A program made the translations under genes and the position numbers. The notes under the pieces were generated by a model. That model searched no databases. It was not told the origin of the DNA and saw only the letters and a list, made by a program, of their open reading frames with translations. From the NCBI RefSeq assembly GCF_003260995.1, contig NZ_CP030040.1:3296416-3360415 (forward strand): a DNA stretch of 64,000 nt. The letters run 5' to 3'. The stretch is from Acetobacterium sp. KB-1 (lineage in GTDB: Bacteria > Bacillota > Clostridia > Eubacteriales > Eubacteriaceae). Within the stretch, counting starts at the first letter, position 1; the number at the start of each line of letters is the position of its first letter. Below are positions 8,149-17,631 of this stretch, piece after piece.

Positions 8149-8859
8149 TCAATTTTTATCAATCTCTAATCCGGCCACAAATCCGTCGATCAGATCCATA
8201 TGCTGAGACATGGCAAAGGCCGCATTAAGGGGTTCTTTAGCTTTTAGGGCATTGAGGATTTTACGGTGTTGCAAATCAATCACCGGGCCGCGTTCCTCAT
8301 CTGTTAAGATGGCAATTCGAATATCTTTGATCAACGCTTCAATCAGTGTTGCCGACGATAATAAAACGTTATGAATCATCTTGTTTTCCGAGGCCATGGC
8401 AATCTCATAGTGAAAGCGCTTGTCCAGTTCTGCCCGAATAGCTTCATCGGTTTCAGTTTCAATGGCATCGCAGAGTTTTTCAAGACTGGCAAAACGTTCA
8501 GGGGTCATTTTTTTTGCCGCCAGTTTGGCCGCCTCGGTTTCCAGCGCCCGGCGGAGCTCCTGGACCTCTCTGAGCTGACCATTGCTCAGCCAGAACATAA
8601 TGGTCAGGGGCTGGGTCAGGGTATCTTCAAAATCCTCAGCAATAAAATTGCCTTCACCCTGCTGACAGACCACCAGACCAATCATCTCCAATGCGCGAAT
8701 GGCTTCACGGATGGTGGCCCGGGATACGCCTAATTGCTCGGCCCATTGCCGTTCAGAGGGCAGTCGGTCACCGCTTTTTAAATTACCTTTGACAATATTT
8801 TCTTTAATTTGCTCGTAAATCTGCAAATATATTTTGGTGTGTGCAATTTCTTTAAACAT
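8149..8859 (-). CDS. lctA: GntR-family (FadR subfamily) regulator of the lactate operon
   Basis: A 236-residue DNA-binding protein. Residues 10-75 form the winged helix of GntR regulators (SGDRLPSERQWAEQLGVSRATIREAIRALE), followed by an all-helical FCD ligand domain with conserved arginine and histidine residues (ELRRALETEAAKLA, HYEIA). It is divergent from lctB to lctF. The 17-bp operator between them has the TGGTC-N-GACCA core recognised by LldR/PdhR-type members, and LctA of A. woodii is described as a repressor of lactate genes. I infer lactate-relieved repression. Its own promoter is probably TTGAAT-17-TATAAT on the minus strand. Confidence 0.88.
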   Translation of the reverse strand: MFKEIAHTKIYLQIYEQIKENIVKGNLKSGDRLPSERQWAEQLGVSRATIREAIRALEMIGLVVCQQGEGNFIAEDFEDTLTQPLTIMFWLSNGQLREVQELRRALETEAAKLAAKKMTPERFASLEKLCDAIETETDEAIRAELDKRFHYEIAMASENKMIHNVLLSSATLIEALIKDIRIAILTDEERGPVIDLQHRKILNALKAKEPLNAAFAMSQHMDLIDGFVAGLEIDKN

Positions 8860-8904
8860 CTAAACACTTCTTTTCATTCAATTTTATAAAAGTCATAATA
8901 CATT

Positions 8905-8933
8905 ATTATACCATAGCCGGTTTTAAAATTCAA
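8905..8933 (-). promoter_or_regulatory. Candidate promoter of lctA
   Basis: Reading the minus strand, TTGAAT (8933-8928) and TATAAT (8910-8905) are 17 bases apart, about 45 bp before the lctA start codon. Confidence 0.55.
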
Positions 8934-8985
8934 AAGGATAAAAAAACGGAACGTAAAGTTTTTTTTGAAAACGTTATTTTAACAC

Positions 8986-9014
8986 TTGACAAGGATTTAC
9001 GAAACGCATATAAT
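8986..9014 (+). promoter_or_regulatory. Promoter of lctBCDEF
   Basis: TTGACA (8986-8991) and TATAAT (9009-9014) are both exact consensus with a 17-base spacer. The transcript would start near 9021, giving a leader of about 278 bases before lctB. Confidence 0.85.
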
Positions 9015-9024
9015 GGCAACAGGT

Positions 9025-9041
9025 TAGTGGTCTGACCACTA
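9025..9041. promoter_or_regulatory. Operator for a GntR/FadR-type regulator, probably LctA
   Basis: TAGTGGTCTGACCACTA is a perfect inverted repeat around a central T, with the TGGTC-N-GACCA core typical of LldR and PdhR sites. It starts 11 bases after the -10 box and covers the start of the transcript, the right place for repression. Confidence 0.8.
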
Positions 9042-9129
9042 GACCAATGATAGTAGAATTTTATCAAATTTTATCAGAATTTTTGTCAAGCGGTTTATGA
9101 ATGGGTTTAAGAGGGTTTAACAGGTAACA

Positions 9130-9199
9130 GCGAAATTTATAATGAGCGATCAGTGTCTTGCTGCCGCTTGCAAAAAAAACGGCAGCAAAAAAATTTCGC
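9130..9199 (+). promoter_or_regulatory. Structured leader element upstream of lctB
   Basis: Two nested stems: outer GCGAAATTT (9130-9138) with AAATTTCGC (9191-9199), inner GCTGCCG (9160-9166) with CGGCAGC (9180-9186). There is no T run after it, so it is not a simple terminator. It lies in the untranslated leader 100 bases before the lctB start. A known riboswitch class was not recognised. Confidence 0.5.
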
Positions 9200-9298
9200 A
9201 TGGATAATGATGTGCATAATTAGGCATTTGCAAAACGGAACACAAAGCTCATGAGTCACTTACAAATGTCAATTTAATTTATTTTATGGAGGGTGAGT

Positions 9299-10102
9299 AT
9301 GAAAATACTGGTATGTATCAAACAGGTTCCTGGAACGTCCAATGTGGAAGTGGATCCGGAAACAGGGGTCCTGATTCGGGATGGGGTTGAATCAAAGCTG
9401 AACCCCTATGATTTATATGGCTTGGAAACGGCATTTCGTTTAAAAGAAGAATTAGGCGGTACGATTACGACCTTGTCAATGGGGCCGATGCAAAGCAAAG
9501 CGGTGCTTTTTGAATCGTTTTACATGGGTGCCGATGAGGGATGTTTATTATCAGACCGAAAATTCGGTGGTGCCGATGTAGTAGCGACGAGCTATACATT
9601 AGCCCAAGGTGCTAAAAAACTGGGCGATTTTGATCTGATCATCTGTGGCAAGCAGACCACCGATGGTGATACTGCCCAAGTTGGCCCGGAAATGGCCGAA
9701 TTTCTGGGAGTTCCCCACGTTACTAATGTGATCAAAATTCTAGTTGCCGATGAAAAGGGACTGACCCTGCAAATGAATATGGAAGAATCCCTGGAAATCC
9801 AGCGGGTACCATACCCTTGCCTGATCACCGTTGATAAGGATATTTATACCCCGCGATTACCTTCTTATAAACGCAAACTGGAAATCTCCGAAAATCCCGA
9901 AATTAAGGTGTTAACGCTAAAAGATATGTACGATAACGACGAAAAAAAATATGGACTCAGCGGCTCTCCTACCCAGGTAGAACGGATCTTCCCACCAGAA
10001 AGCAACGTGCAAAAAACAAGCTTTTCCGGTGATGGCAAGGTTCTGGCAGAGGCACTGATGGGAATTTTAACCGAAAAAAAATATTTAGGAAAAAATAGTT
10101 AG
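9299..10102 (+). CDS. lctB: Electron-transfer flavoprotein beta subunit of the lactate dehydrogenase complex
   Basis: A 267-residue EtfB. It has the N-terminal [19 protein letters not shown] start, the [19 protein letters not shown] segment at about 117-135 and the late [15 protein letters not shown] region common to EtfB. In A. woodii this subunit carries the bifurcating FAD and takes part in lactate oxidation with NAD+, driven by simultaneous oxidation of reduced ferredoxin. Start ATG 9299 follows GGAGGGTGAGT; a GTG two codons earlier is less well placed. It is the first gene of the lct operon and is 18 bp from lctC. Confidence 0.93.
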   Translation: MKILVCIKQVPGTSNVEVDPETGVLIRDGVESKLNPYDLYGLETAFRLKEELGGTITTLSMGPMQSKAVLFESFYMGADEGCLLSDRKFGGADVVATSYTLAQGAKKLGDFDLIICGKQTTDGDTAQVGPEMAEFLGVPHVTNVIKILVADEKGLTLQMNMEESLEIQRVPYPCLITVDKDIYTPRLPSYKRKLEISENPEIKVLTLKDMYDNDEKKYGLSGSPTQVERIFPPESNVQKTSFSGDGKVLAEALMGILTEKKYLGKNS

Positions 10103-10120
10103 GATAGAAAGGAAAAAATC

Positions 10121-11377
10121 ATGGCAGGAATTAAAATAATCAAAGAAAATGTCGATCGCGAAACCTTTGAGGCACTGGCAGAAATTTGTCCCTTTGATGC
10201 CTTCTCATATGAAAACGCTAAATTAGAAGTTACCGCCGCTTGTAAGATGTGCAAGATGTGTTTAAAAAACGGACCAGCCGGCGTGCTAGTACTGGAAGAA
10301 GATCAAAAAGTTGCCATTGACAAAAGCCTGTACCGCGGTATTACCGTCTATGTGGATCACATTGAAGGCAAGATTCATCCGGTTACTTTTGAGTTGATTG
10401 GTAAAGCTCGGGAATTGGCAGCAGTTATCGGGCATCCAGTGTACGCCCTATTTATGGGCACTAATATTGAAGAAAAAGCCAATGAACTATTAAATTACGG
10501 GGTCGATAAGGTGTTTGTTTATGACCAACCGGAGCTCAAAGATTTTGTTATTGAACCTTATGCTAATGTATTGGAAGACTTTATTGAAAAAGTTAAACCG
10601 TCTTCTATCTTAGTCGGTGCCACTAACGTGGGACGGTCATTAGCGCCACGCGTGGCGGCCCGCTACTGGACTGGCCTCACCGCCGACTGTACCATTTTAG
10701 AAATGAAAGAGAATACCGATCTGGTTCAGATCCGGCCAGCCTTTGGTGGTAATATCATGGCCCAGATTGTTACTGAAAACACCAGACCGCAGTTCTGTAC
10801 CGTTCGTTATAAAGTCTTTACTGCGCCAGAATTAGTCAAAGAACCATGGGGAAGTATTGAAGTGATGGAAATAGGAAAAGACAAACTGATCTCAGCCATC
10901 GAAGTACTGGAAGTAATTAAAAAAGAAAAGGGTGTCGACCTGTCTGAAGCAGAAACCATTGTCGCCGTTGGTCGGGGTGTGAAATGTGAAAAAGATCTGG
11001 AGATGATCCGTGAGTTTGCACAAAAAATCGGCGCTACCGTGGCCTGCACCCGTCCCGGAATCGAATCCGGATGGTTTGATGCCAGGTTGCAGATTGGCCT
11101 CAGTGGCCGAACCGTTAAACCCAAACTGATCATCGCCCTGGGTATTTCTGGTGCCGTTCAGTTTGCTGCCGGGATGCAGAATTCGGAATATATCATTGCT
11201 ATAAATAACGATCCCAAGGCACCAATCTTTAACATTGCCCATTGTGGCATGGTGGGGGATTTATATGAGGTCCTGCCAGAACTTCTAAAAATGATTGACG
11301 AACCCGAAAGCATGGAAGCAGGGAAAACCCTGGCAATGCCTGAAGCCATAGAAACACCAGAAAGGATGGTTATCTAA
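10121..11377 (+). CDS. lctC: Electron-transfer flavoprotein alpha subunit with N-terminal Fe-S domain
   Basis: A 418-residue EtfA. The N-terminal 60 residues are a ferredoxin-like domain with four cysteines (C23 in EICPFDAF, then C41, C44 and C47 in CKMCKMC), enough for one [4Fe-4S] cluster. Next comes the EtfA alpha/beta domain and the FAD-binding C-terminal domain with [20 protein letters not shown] and [12 protein letters not shown]. It forms the heterodimer with LctB and hands electrons to the FAD of LctD. The extra Fe-S domain is shared with A. woodii LctC and supports the electron-bifurcating type. One base separates it from lctD. Confidence 0.93.
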   Translation: MAGIKIIKENVDRETFEALAEICPFDAFSYENAKLEVTAACKMCKMCLKNGPAGVLVLEEDQKVAIDKSLYRGITVYVDHIEGKIHPVTFELIGKARELAAVIGHPVYALFMGTNIEEKANELLNYGVDKVFVYDQPELKDFVIEPYANVLEDFIEKVKPSSILVGATNVGRSLAPRVAARYWTGLTADCTILEMKENTDLVQIRPAFGGNIMAQIVTENTRPQFCTVRYKVFTAPELVKEPWGSIEVMEIGKDKLISAIEVLEVIKKEKGVDLSEAETIVAVGRGVKCEKDLEMIREFAQKIGATVACTRPGIESGWFDARLQIGLSGRTVKPKLIIALGISGAVQFAAGMQNSEYIIAINNDPKAPIFNIAHCGMVGDLYEVLPELLKMIDEPESMEAGKTLAMPEAIETPERMVI

Positions 11378-11378
11378 A

Positions 11379-12779
11379 ATGAATTATAAAAAAGTAGAAG
11401 CAGCGCATATTGCTTTTTTAAAGGATCTGATTCCCGCCGAACGGATCTTTGTGGGTGATGAAATCGGCGAAGATTTTAGCCATGATGAGCTGGGCAGCAT
11501 CCATTCCTATCCGGAGGTGCTAATCAAGGTAACCTCAACCGAAGAAGTATCAAAAATCATGAAATATTCCTATGAAAATAATATTCCCGTGGTGGTCCGG
11601 GGCTCCGGCACCGGGCTGGTCGGGGCATGTGTACCGCTGTTTGGCGGGATTATGCTTGAAACCACGCTAATGAACAATATTCTCGAGCTGGATACCGAAA
11701 ACCTGACCGTGACGGTTGAACCCGGGGTATTGCTAATGGAACTGTCCAAATTTGTAGAAGAAAGTGATCTCTTTTATCCTCCCGATCCCGGTGAAAAATC
11801 CGCCACCATTGCTGGCAATATCAGCACCAACGCCGGTGGTATGCGGGCCGTGAAATACGGTGTTACCCGGGATTATGTAAGAGGCCTGACGGTCGTGCTG
11901 TCTAACGGTGAGATCATCGAATTAGGAGGAAAAATTGTTAAAAACAGCTCGGGTTACAGCTTAAAAGACTTGGTAGTCGGCTCCGAAGGAACCCTTTGTG
12001 TGATCACCAAAGCGATCCTTAAATTGTTGCCCCTGCCCAAGATGACCTTAAGCCTGCTGATTCCCTTTGATAATATCAGCGACGCTGCCGGGATTGTCCC
12101 CAAGATTATCAAATCCAAGGCAATACCCACCGCGATTGAATTTATGGAACGCCAAACGATTCTTTTTGCCGAAGATTTCTTGGGGAAAAAATTTCCGGAT
12201 TCCAGCAGTAATGCTTATATTTTACTAACCTTTGATGGCAACACCAAGGAACAGGTCGAAGCCGAATATGAAGTAGTCGCTAACCTCTGTTTGTCTGAAG
12301 GGGCCAAAGATGTTTATATTGTCGATACGGCTGAACGTAAAGAATCAGTCTGGTCGGCACGGGGTGCCTTCCTCGAAGCCATTAAGGCATCCACCACCGA
12401 AATGGATGAGTGCGACGTAGTCGTACCCCGAAACCGGATTGCCGAGTTTATTGAATTTACCCATGATCTGGCTCGGGAAATGGATGTTCGGATCCCCAGC
12501 TTTGGTCATGCCGGTGATGGCAACCTGCATATCTATGTATGCCGGGACAAGCTGGGTCAAAAAGAATGGGAAGCTACACTCGAAGAAGCGATGGATCGGA
12601 TGTACGCCAAGGCCCTGACGTTTAGCGGACTGGTTTCTGGTGAACACGGCATCGGCTATGCCAAACGAAAATATTTGCTTAATGATTTCGGAACTGAACA
12701 TCTGGCCTTGATGGCCGGGATCAAGCAAACCTTTGATCCCAAGAATCTGCTGAATCCTAAAAAAGTCTGTCAGATGTAG
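11379..12779 (+). CDS. lctD: FAD-dependent lactate dehydrogenase subunit
   Basis: A 466-residue flavoprotein of the GlcD/D-lactate dehydrogenase type (FAD-binding type 4 then FAD-linked oxidase C-terminal domain). Visible motifs are [16 protein letters not shown], the cofactor loop [21 protein letters not shown] near residues 135-155, [16 protein letters not shown], and the C-terminal metal-site region [14 protein letters not shown] and [14 protein letters not shown]. It oxidises lactate to pyruvate and passes electrons to the LctBC flavoprotein, which reduces NAD+ while consuming reduced ferredoxin. Start ATG lies one base after the lctC stop. Confidence 0.93.
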   Translation: MNYKKVEAAHIAFLKDLIPAERIFVGDEIGEDFSHDELGSIHSYPEVLIKVTSTEEVSKIMKYSYENNIPVVVRGSGTGLVGACVPLFGGIMLETTLMNNILELDTENLTVTVEPGVLLMELSKFVEESDLFYPPDPGEKSATIAGNISTNAGGMRAVKYGVTRDYVRGLTVVLSNGEIIELGGKIVKNSSGYSLKDLVVGSEGTLCVITKAILKLLPLPKMTLSLLIPFDNISDAAGIVPKIIKSKAIPTAIEFMERQTILFAEDFLGKKFPDSSSNAYILLTFDGNTKEQVEAEYEVVANLCLSEGAKDVYIVDTAERKESVWSARGAFLEAIKASTTEMDECDVVVPRNRIAEFIEFTHDLAREMDVRIPSFGHAGDGNLHIYVCRDKLGQKEWEATLEEAMDRMYAKALTFSGLVSGEHGIGYAKRKYLLNDFGTEHLALMAGIKQTFDPKNLLNPKKVCQM

Positions 12780-12786
12780 GTGAATC

Positions 12787-14328
12787 ATGGATAACTTGTT
12801 ACTATTCTTTGTTGCACTGATCCCGGTGGCCTGGCTAATTGTTTCCCTGGGGGTCTTAAAGATCCCCGGGCAAAAGGCCTGTCCCATTGCTCTGGCAATT
12901 ACCGTTGTTTTAAGTATTCTTGTCTGGCAGATGCCAGTCATCGACAGTCTCACTGGCGCCCTTGAAGGGGCCGCCATGGCCCTCTGGCCAATCTTTCTGG
13001 TCATAGTCGCTGCTGTTTTCACCTATAACCTGGTGACCCATACCGGTGGTATGGAAACGATTAAAAAAATGATGAGCTCGGTTTCTACAGACCAGCGGAT
13101 TCTGGTATTAATTCTGGCCTGGGGTTTTGGTGGTTTCTTAGAAGCGATTGCCGGATTTGGCACCGCCGTCGCCATTCCCGCCAGCATTCTAGCGGCCCTG
13201 GGTTTTAACCCCGTGTTCGCCGCCATTATTTGTCTGATTGCCAATACAACTCCCACTGCCTTTGGCGCCATCGGTTTGCCGGTGAGCACCCTGGCATCAG
13301 TTACGGGGCTTAATGTAAACGATTTGTCTTTTACCATCGCGATCCAGCTTTTTGTTATGATTGTGGTTATCCCTTTTATCCTGGTTATGATTACCGGGAA
13401 AAGCGTGAAAGCTTTAAAAGGAGTTTTCTTTATTACCCTAATGGCCGGATTATCTTTTGGTTTACCGCAGATCTTTGTGGCCAAGTACTTAGGTGCTGAA
13501 TTGCCGGCGATTGTCGGATCGGTAATCTGCATGGGTGTGATGATTTTGATGGCTAAGGTCTTTTATAAGGATACCGCGGCTAAAGATGCAGAAAAAATCG
13601 CCGTAAAAACGGCCGTCATGGCCTGGCTGCCATTTATTCTGGTATTTGCCATTATCATTCTCTGTTCATCCCTGTTCCCGATGATAAACGGGTTGTTAAA
13701 ACAAGTCAGTACGACGGTTCAGATCTATACCGGAGCCCACGGCAAGCCGATGACCTTCTACTGGTTGGCCACCCCGGGAACCTTGATTATTATCGCCACC
13801 TATTTGGGCGGACTGATTCAAGGTGTTAAATTCGGAGAGATCAGTACGATTCTAGGAAAAACGGTTAAACAAATGTTTAAATCGGCGATTACCATCATGT
13901 CAATTGTGGCCCTGGCCAAGGTGATGGGTTACAGTGGTATGATCGGGGTTATTGCCCAGATTCTAGTACTGGTTACCGGCGATTTTTATCCTCTGATTGC
14001 CCCACTCATCGGTGCCCTGGGAACCTTTGTTACCGGTAGCGATACCTCAGCCAATGTGCTTTTCGGTGGGCTTCAGGTCGAGGCCGCCAACGCCATTGGC
14101 ATGAGTCCTTACTGGTTGGCCGCGGCCAATACCGCTGGTGCCACCGCGGGTAAGATGATCTCGCCTCAGAGTATTGCTGTCGCGACTGCGGCTACCGGCA
14201 TCATCGGCAGCGAAGGAAAGATTCTTCAGGCAACCCTGAAGGTCTGTGCCATCTACGTTTTAATCATCGGACTGGTGGTTTATTTCGGCGCCCCACTAAT
14301 TGAAGGGTTACTAAGCACCTTTGGGTAA
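12787..14328 (+). CDS. lctE: Lactate permease (LctP family)
   Basis: A 513-residue membrane protein with 12 to 14 hydrophobic helices. Family features include the GFGGFLEAIAGFGTAVAIPA segment near 120, the NTTPTAFGAIGLPVSTLA segment near 155 and the late GTFVTGSDTSANVLFGGLQ and AAANTAGATAGKMISPQS segments. Proteins of this family carry L- and D-lactate or glycolate with protons across the cytoplasmic membrane. It starts 8 bp after lctD in the operon. Length matches the family. Confidence 0.93.
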   Translation: MDNLLLFFVALIPVAWLIVSLGVLKIPGQKACPIALAITVVLSILVWQMPVIDSLTGALEGAAMALWPIFLVIVAAVFTYNLVTHTGGMETIKKMMSSVSTDQRILVLILAWGFGGFLEAIAGFGTAVAIPASILAALGFNPVFAAIICLIANTTPTAFGAIGLPVSTLASVTGLNVNDLSFTIAIQLFVMIVVIPFILVMITGKSVKALKGVFFITLMAGLSFGLPQIFVAKYLGAELPAIVGSVICMGVMILMAKVFYKDTAAKDAEKIAVKTAVMAWLPFILVFAIIILCSSLFPMINGLLKQVSTTVQIYTGAHGKPMTFYWLATPGTLIIIATYLGGLIQGVKFGEISTILGKTVKQMFKSAITIMSIVALAKVMGYSGMIGVIAQILVLVTGDFYPLIAPLIGALGTFVTGSDTSANVLFGGLQVEAANAIGMSPYWLAAANTAGATAGKMISPQSIAVATAATGIIGSEGKILQATLKVCAIYVLIIGLVVYFGAPLIEGLLSTFG

Positions 14329-14390
14329 AGGTAAGAAACTTAATAAAGATCGTTAGTATAAGTTGTCTTTATTGACAAACTTGGAAGTTG

Positions 14391-14423
14391 AGACACTAGG
14401 GGGAGTAACCCTCTCTAGTGTCT
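14391..14423 (+). promoter_or_regulatory. Intercistronic hairpin between lctE and lctF
   Basis: AGACACTAG (14391-14399) pairs exactly with CTAGTGTCT (14415-14423) across a 15-base interior that can pair further by GGG/CCC. Only TTTCGCC follows, so termination would be weak. It sits in the 121-bp gap, 26 bases before the lctF start, and could reduce or protect lctF mRNA. Confidence 0.5.
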
Positions 14424-14449
14424 TTCGCCTAATCAGAAAGGATAAGACC

Positions 14450-15721
14450 ATGGAAATTGGATTACCATATGGAAAAGCAAAACAGATTGTAAAGCTGGAT
14501 AAGTCCTGTCTCAACGACATTCTCGTATCCAAAATTGAAGACTACCATCCCGAACAATCCCAAACCGAGCTGGTGGCAGCGGCGATTCAAAATCCCGTTG
14601 ATTTGCAAAAGCTACGCCAATTGTCGATTGACAAAAAAAAGGTTGTCATTATTGCCAGTGACCATACCCGGCCGGTACCCAGTAAAATTATTATGCCGCT
14701 GATGCTTAGTGAAATTCGTAAAGGAAATCCCGAGGCCGAGATTACCATTTTGATTGCCACCGGGTTTCATCGGCTGACCACTCGTGAAGAACTGGTGGGT
14801 AAATTTGGCGAGACGATCGTTGATACAGAGAAGATTGTGGTCCATGATTCAGGCGATGAAAGCAGCCTGGTAAAAATTGGCACGCTGCCTTCCGGTGGCG
14901 AGCTGATTATCAACAAGTTGGCCGCCGAAGCCGATCTGCTGGTTTCTGAAGGTTTTATTGAACCTCATTTTTTTGCCGGCTTTTCGGGCGGACGAAAAAG
15001 CGTGCTGCCGGGAATTGCCAGTCGGGTCAGTGTGTTGGCCAATCATTGCGGCGAATTTATTGCCCACCCCAAAGCCCGCACCGGCGTCATTGAGGGAAAC
15101 CCTCTCCATATTGATATGCTCTATGCCGCCAGAACGGCCAAGCTGGCCTTTGTCGTCAATGTGGTGATCAATTCTGAAAAAGAAGTGATTCATGCCGTAG
15201 CTGGGGATTGTGATGCCGCCCATATCAAGGGCCGGGAGTTTCTGGAAAAGCTCTGCAAGGTTCAGGCCACCCCCAGCGATATTGTCATCACCAGCAACGG
15301 TGGTTATCCTCTGGATCAGAACATCTATCAGGCGGTAAAAGGCATGACTGCTGCCGAAGCCGCTGTCAAGCAAGACGGGGTGATCATCATGTTGGCTAAG
15401 TCCAACGATGGCCATGGCGGAGAAGCTTTCTTTAACACCTTTAGAGATGAGAAAGACCTTAAGAAGATGCTTAATGGCTTTGTCAATACCCCCCGAGACG
15501 AAACCATCCCCGATCAGTGGGAGGCTCAGATTCTGGCCCGGATTTTATTAAAAGCCAAGGTGATTTATATCTCAGCAGCACCGGAAACAATGATTAAAGC
15601 GTTTCAAATGACTCCGGCTAAGGATGTCAATGAGGCTTTGGCGCTGGCCAGAGATTACTTAAAAAATGAAGAAGCAACAGTTACAGTGATCCCGGATGGG
15701 GTGGCGGTTATTGTGGAATAA
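14450..15721 (+). CDS. lctF: LarA-type nickel-dependent lactate racemase
   Basis: A 423-residue LarA homologue. Start ATG 14450 is preceded by AGAAAGGAT; the frame is open upstream but that part is the leader hairpin. Motifs of the family are SDHTRPVPSK near residue 68, ATGFHR near 105, the SEGFIEPHFFAGFSGGRKS segment near 165-185 and IEGNPLH. These carry the histidines and lysine that hold the nickel-pincer nucleotide. The enzyme interconverts L- and D-lactate so that both isomers can feed LctD. Making the cofactor needs LarB, LarC and LarE; none is in the window. Confidence 0.9.
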   Translation: MEIGLPYGKAKQIVKLDKSCLNDILVSKIEDYHPEQSQTELVAAAIQNPVDLQKLRQLSIDKKKVVIIASDHTRPVPSKIIMPLMLSEIRKGNPEAEITILIATGFHRLTTREELVGKFGETIVDTEKIVVHDSGDESSLVKIGTLPSGGELIINKLAAEADLLVSEGFIEPHFFAGFSGGRKSVLPGIASRVSVLANHCGEFIAHPKARTGVIEGNPLHIDMLYAARTAKLAFVVNVVINSEKEVIHAVAGDCDAAHIKGREFLEKLCKVQATPSDIVITSNGGYPLDQNIYQAVKGMTAAEAAVKQDGVIIMLAKSNDGHGGEAFFNTFRDEKDLKKMLNGFVNTPRDETIPDQWEAQILARILLKAKVIYISAAPETMIKAFQMTPAKDVNEALALARDYLKNEEATVTVIPDGVAVIVE

Positions 15722-15749
15722 CGAAAAGCAAACTAAGAAAACAATAATA

Positions 15750-15783
15750 AAAAAAAGATGACATTTCGGTGTCATCTTTTTTA
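15750..15783 (+). terminator. Rho-independent terminator of the lct operon
   Basis: AAGATGACA and TGTCATCTT pair around TTTCGG, flanked by an A run and a T run, 30 bp after lctF. The symmetry would also allow function on the minus strand. Confidence 0.9.
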
Positions 15784-16181
15784 GGGTTTTAGCTGGATAT
15801 GCTAATTAATGCACTATCTTGCTACAGAATGCCAGGGCCTTATAAATTGGATTGGCATGCAGCTATCGATTACGATCAATGTTTATGATTCGAAAGATGA
15901 ACAATTGTAGGTCTCGGAGAAATGGCCGCGGATCTTGTTGGTGCTGTAGATGATTTGCAAAAGCTGTATAATAGTTTTGAGTATGAGAACAACTTTAAGA
16001 GCATATCCTGTTGGGTGTGCTTTTAGCTTTTATCATGGGAAATAATAAAGTGGATAGACGTAAGCAGCGTGGCGAAAAAAGTGATTTCTGCTAGCCAATT
16101 AAGTAGTTGAGGCGTATAATTATAAAATAGTGTCAAAGCTGACGGAAAGTAGTGCGAGCATTGCAAAAAAAGGAGAAAACA
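15784..16181. other. Intergenic stretch between lctF and the exonuclease gene
   Basis: About 400 bp without a convincing gene. One short plus-strand frame (15922-16026, 34 residues, MAADLVGAVDDLQKLYN start) has no clear ribosome site and no family I recognise; it may be a gene remnant. Confidence 0.3.
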
Positions 16182-16739
16182 ATGAGTAAATTCGCTGTCA
16201 TTGATACAGAGACGACTTGGGGTGATGCAGTTATGTCGGTTGGGATTGTTATCGCCGATACTGTAACCTTTGAGTTGGTCGACAAACGATATTACATCCT
16301 CACACCGTTTAAAGATCACGGCGGGATGTACACATACGCACTGTATGCCAACGGCATCAAACCTGACCTTGAGTGTTCACGGGAAAAGGCAATGGCCGAA
16401 TTGCGGTATTTTCTTTCAGATCATCAAGCCACGGCGATGTTTGCTTACAATGCCACGTTTGACCATCGTCATCTGCCAGAATTAAAACATCTTGCCTGGT
16501 ATGACATTATGAAGGTGGCGGCATATCGACAACACAATCCCAGCATTCCTGATTGTGCCGAATGCTATGGCACCGGCAGATTGAAGCGCGGCTACGGCGT
16601 GGAGAGCGTATACCGGATGTTAAGTGCGAAGTCAGAATACTGCGAGTTGCACAACGCTTTAACGGATGCGATCGACGAGTTGACGATTATGAAGTTGCTT
16701 AACCATGAAATGAGCAAGTACGCCTTGGCGAGGATATAA
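16182..16739 (+). CDS. DEDDh-type 3'-5' exonuclease domain protein
   Basis: A 185-residue stand-alone exonuclease of the DnaQ/RNase T superfamily. Exo I motif is AVIDTET (D8, E10), exo II is the segment AYNATFDHRHL with its aspartate near 100, and exo III is HNALTDAIDEL near 160 with the histidine and aspartate of the DEDDh class. Between II and III a CAEC pair is present. ATG 16182 has AAAGGAG upstream. Proteins of this size trim single-stranded DNA or RNA ends; the precise substrate is unknown. It stands alone, with no operon partner on either side. Confidence 0.82.
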   Translation: MSKFAVIDTETTWGDAVMSVGIVIADTVTFELVDKRYYILTPFKDHGGMYTYALYANGIKPDLECSREKAMAELRYFLSDHQATAMFAYNATFDHRHLPELKHLAWYDIMKVAAYRQHNPSIPDCAECYGTGRLKRGYGVESVYRMLSAKSEYCELHNALTDAIDELTIMKLLNHEMSKYALARI

Positions 16740-16959
16740 ACAAGCAAGAAAACACTCAAACCAATTTCTGATATGAAGATACGCAATAATATAGTATTAA
16801 TTAAAGCGAAAAAAGGTATGGCTATGCGAGAAACGCATCTGATTCAAAATCGGCCGTCGTTTCGCCCGAACAAGGCAACTGTAAGTTGGTTCCGATGAAA
16901 TACTTGTCATCGAAGGGATCCATAAATGTCAGGACTACCAGTATTTTTGGTGATGACTA
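16740..16959. other. Intergenic stretch, nothing recognised
   Basis: A 220-bp gap between convergent genes. I see no strong hairpin with a T run, no ribosome site with a long frame and no repeat. Confidence 0.3.
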
Positions 16960-17631
16960 TCAGAGACGGGACAAAACGCAATGGGCTAAATAGAGACCGA
17001 GTGAAAAGAGTAAGGCAATAAAGATATTGACAGTAAAAACGGTGTTTCGTCCGAACCACGCAATTATCAGGAATACTGGGAAAGATCCCAAAACGAGTAA
17101 AACAGTCGGCCGATTATTGTGAAAAAGGTTTCCGATGGTGAAAGAATTTTTCATAATAAAGTTTACAATTGCGAAGGCTGCAACTAAAGCAATCAGCAAC
17201 GAAACGATTAAACCAGACGTAATGGAGATGTTAAAATTGAGCGGTTCGCCAACGATGAGATTGTGGATCAAAACAAGGGTTTCGTTTGCCATTATAATAT
17301 TGATGGCACAAAAAATGGAAAGACTAAGGAAAACAGTGTCAAAAAAATCGATCACTTTTTCCTTGTTGCTTTTTGGAGGAAAACTGGCGATGATCTCATC
17401 GCAGAAGGTTTTGTAATCCGTTCCGATGACAGTTTGAATATTTTCGCCTCGTTCCTGTGCGGATAAGACCATTTCGAGTAGATCCTGTCGAATGATTTCC
17501 TGATTATATAAAGAGATACCGGCACCACGCAGATAGCAGACAATATCCGTCATGGCGGGTTCGTTTTCGGGATCAAGCAGTTTATCCAAGTCATTGTTAA
17601 TACGATTCAGTTCGTGTGTGCGTTTATTCAT
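16960..17631 (-). CDS. Membrane protein partner of a PadR regulator
   Basis: A 223-residue protein with a soluble N-terminal half (residues 1-100, rich in charged residues, with QDLLEMVLSAQERGE) and four hydrophobic segments in the C-terminal half. Start ATG 17631 has GGAGGACAAAAAC before it; this overlaps the padR stop by 8 bp. The layout, a short helical domain followed by membrane helices and coupled to a PadR gene, is that of DUF1048/DUF1129 or HAAS-domain proteins, which often accompany PadR repressors. I cannot tell which of these families is right. Function unknown; probably a membrane stress or signalling protein. Confidence 0.65.
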   Translation of the reverse strand: MNKRTHELNRINNDLDKLLDPENEPAMTDIVCYLRGAGISLYNQEIIRQDLLEMVLSAQERGENIQTVIGTDYKTFCDEIIASFPPKSNKEKVIDFFDTVFLSLSIFCAINIIMANETLVLIHNLIVGEPLNFNISITSGLIVSLLIALVAAFAIVNFIMKNSFTIGNLFHNNRPTVLLVLGSFPVFLIIAWFGRNTVFTVNIFIALLFSLGLYLAHCVLSRL

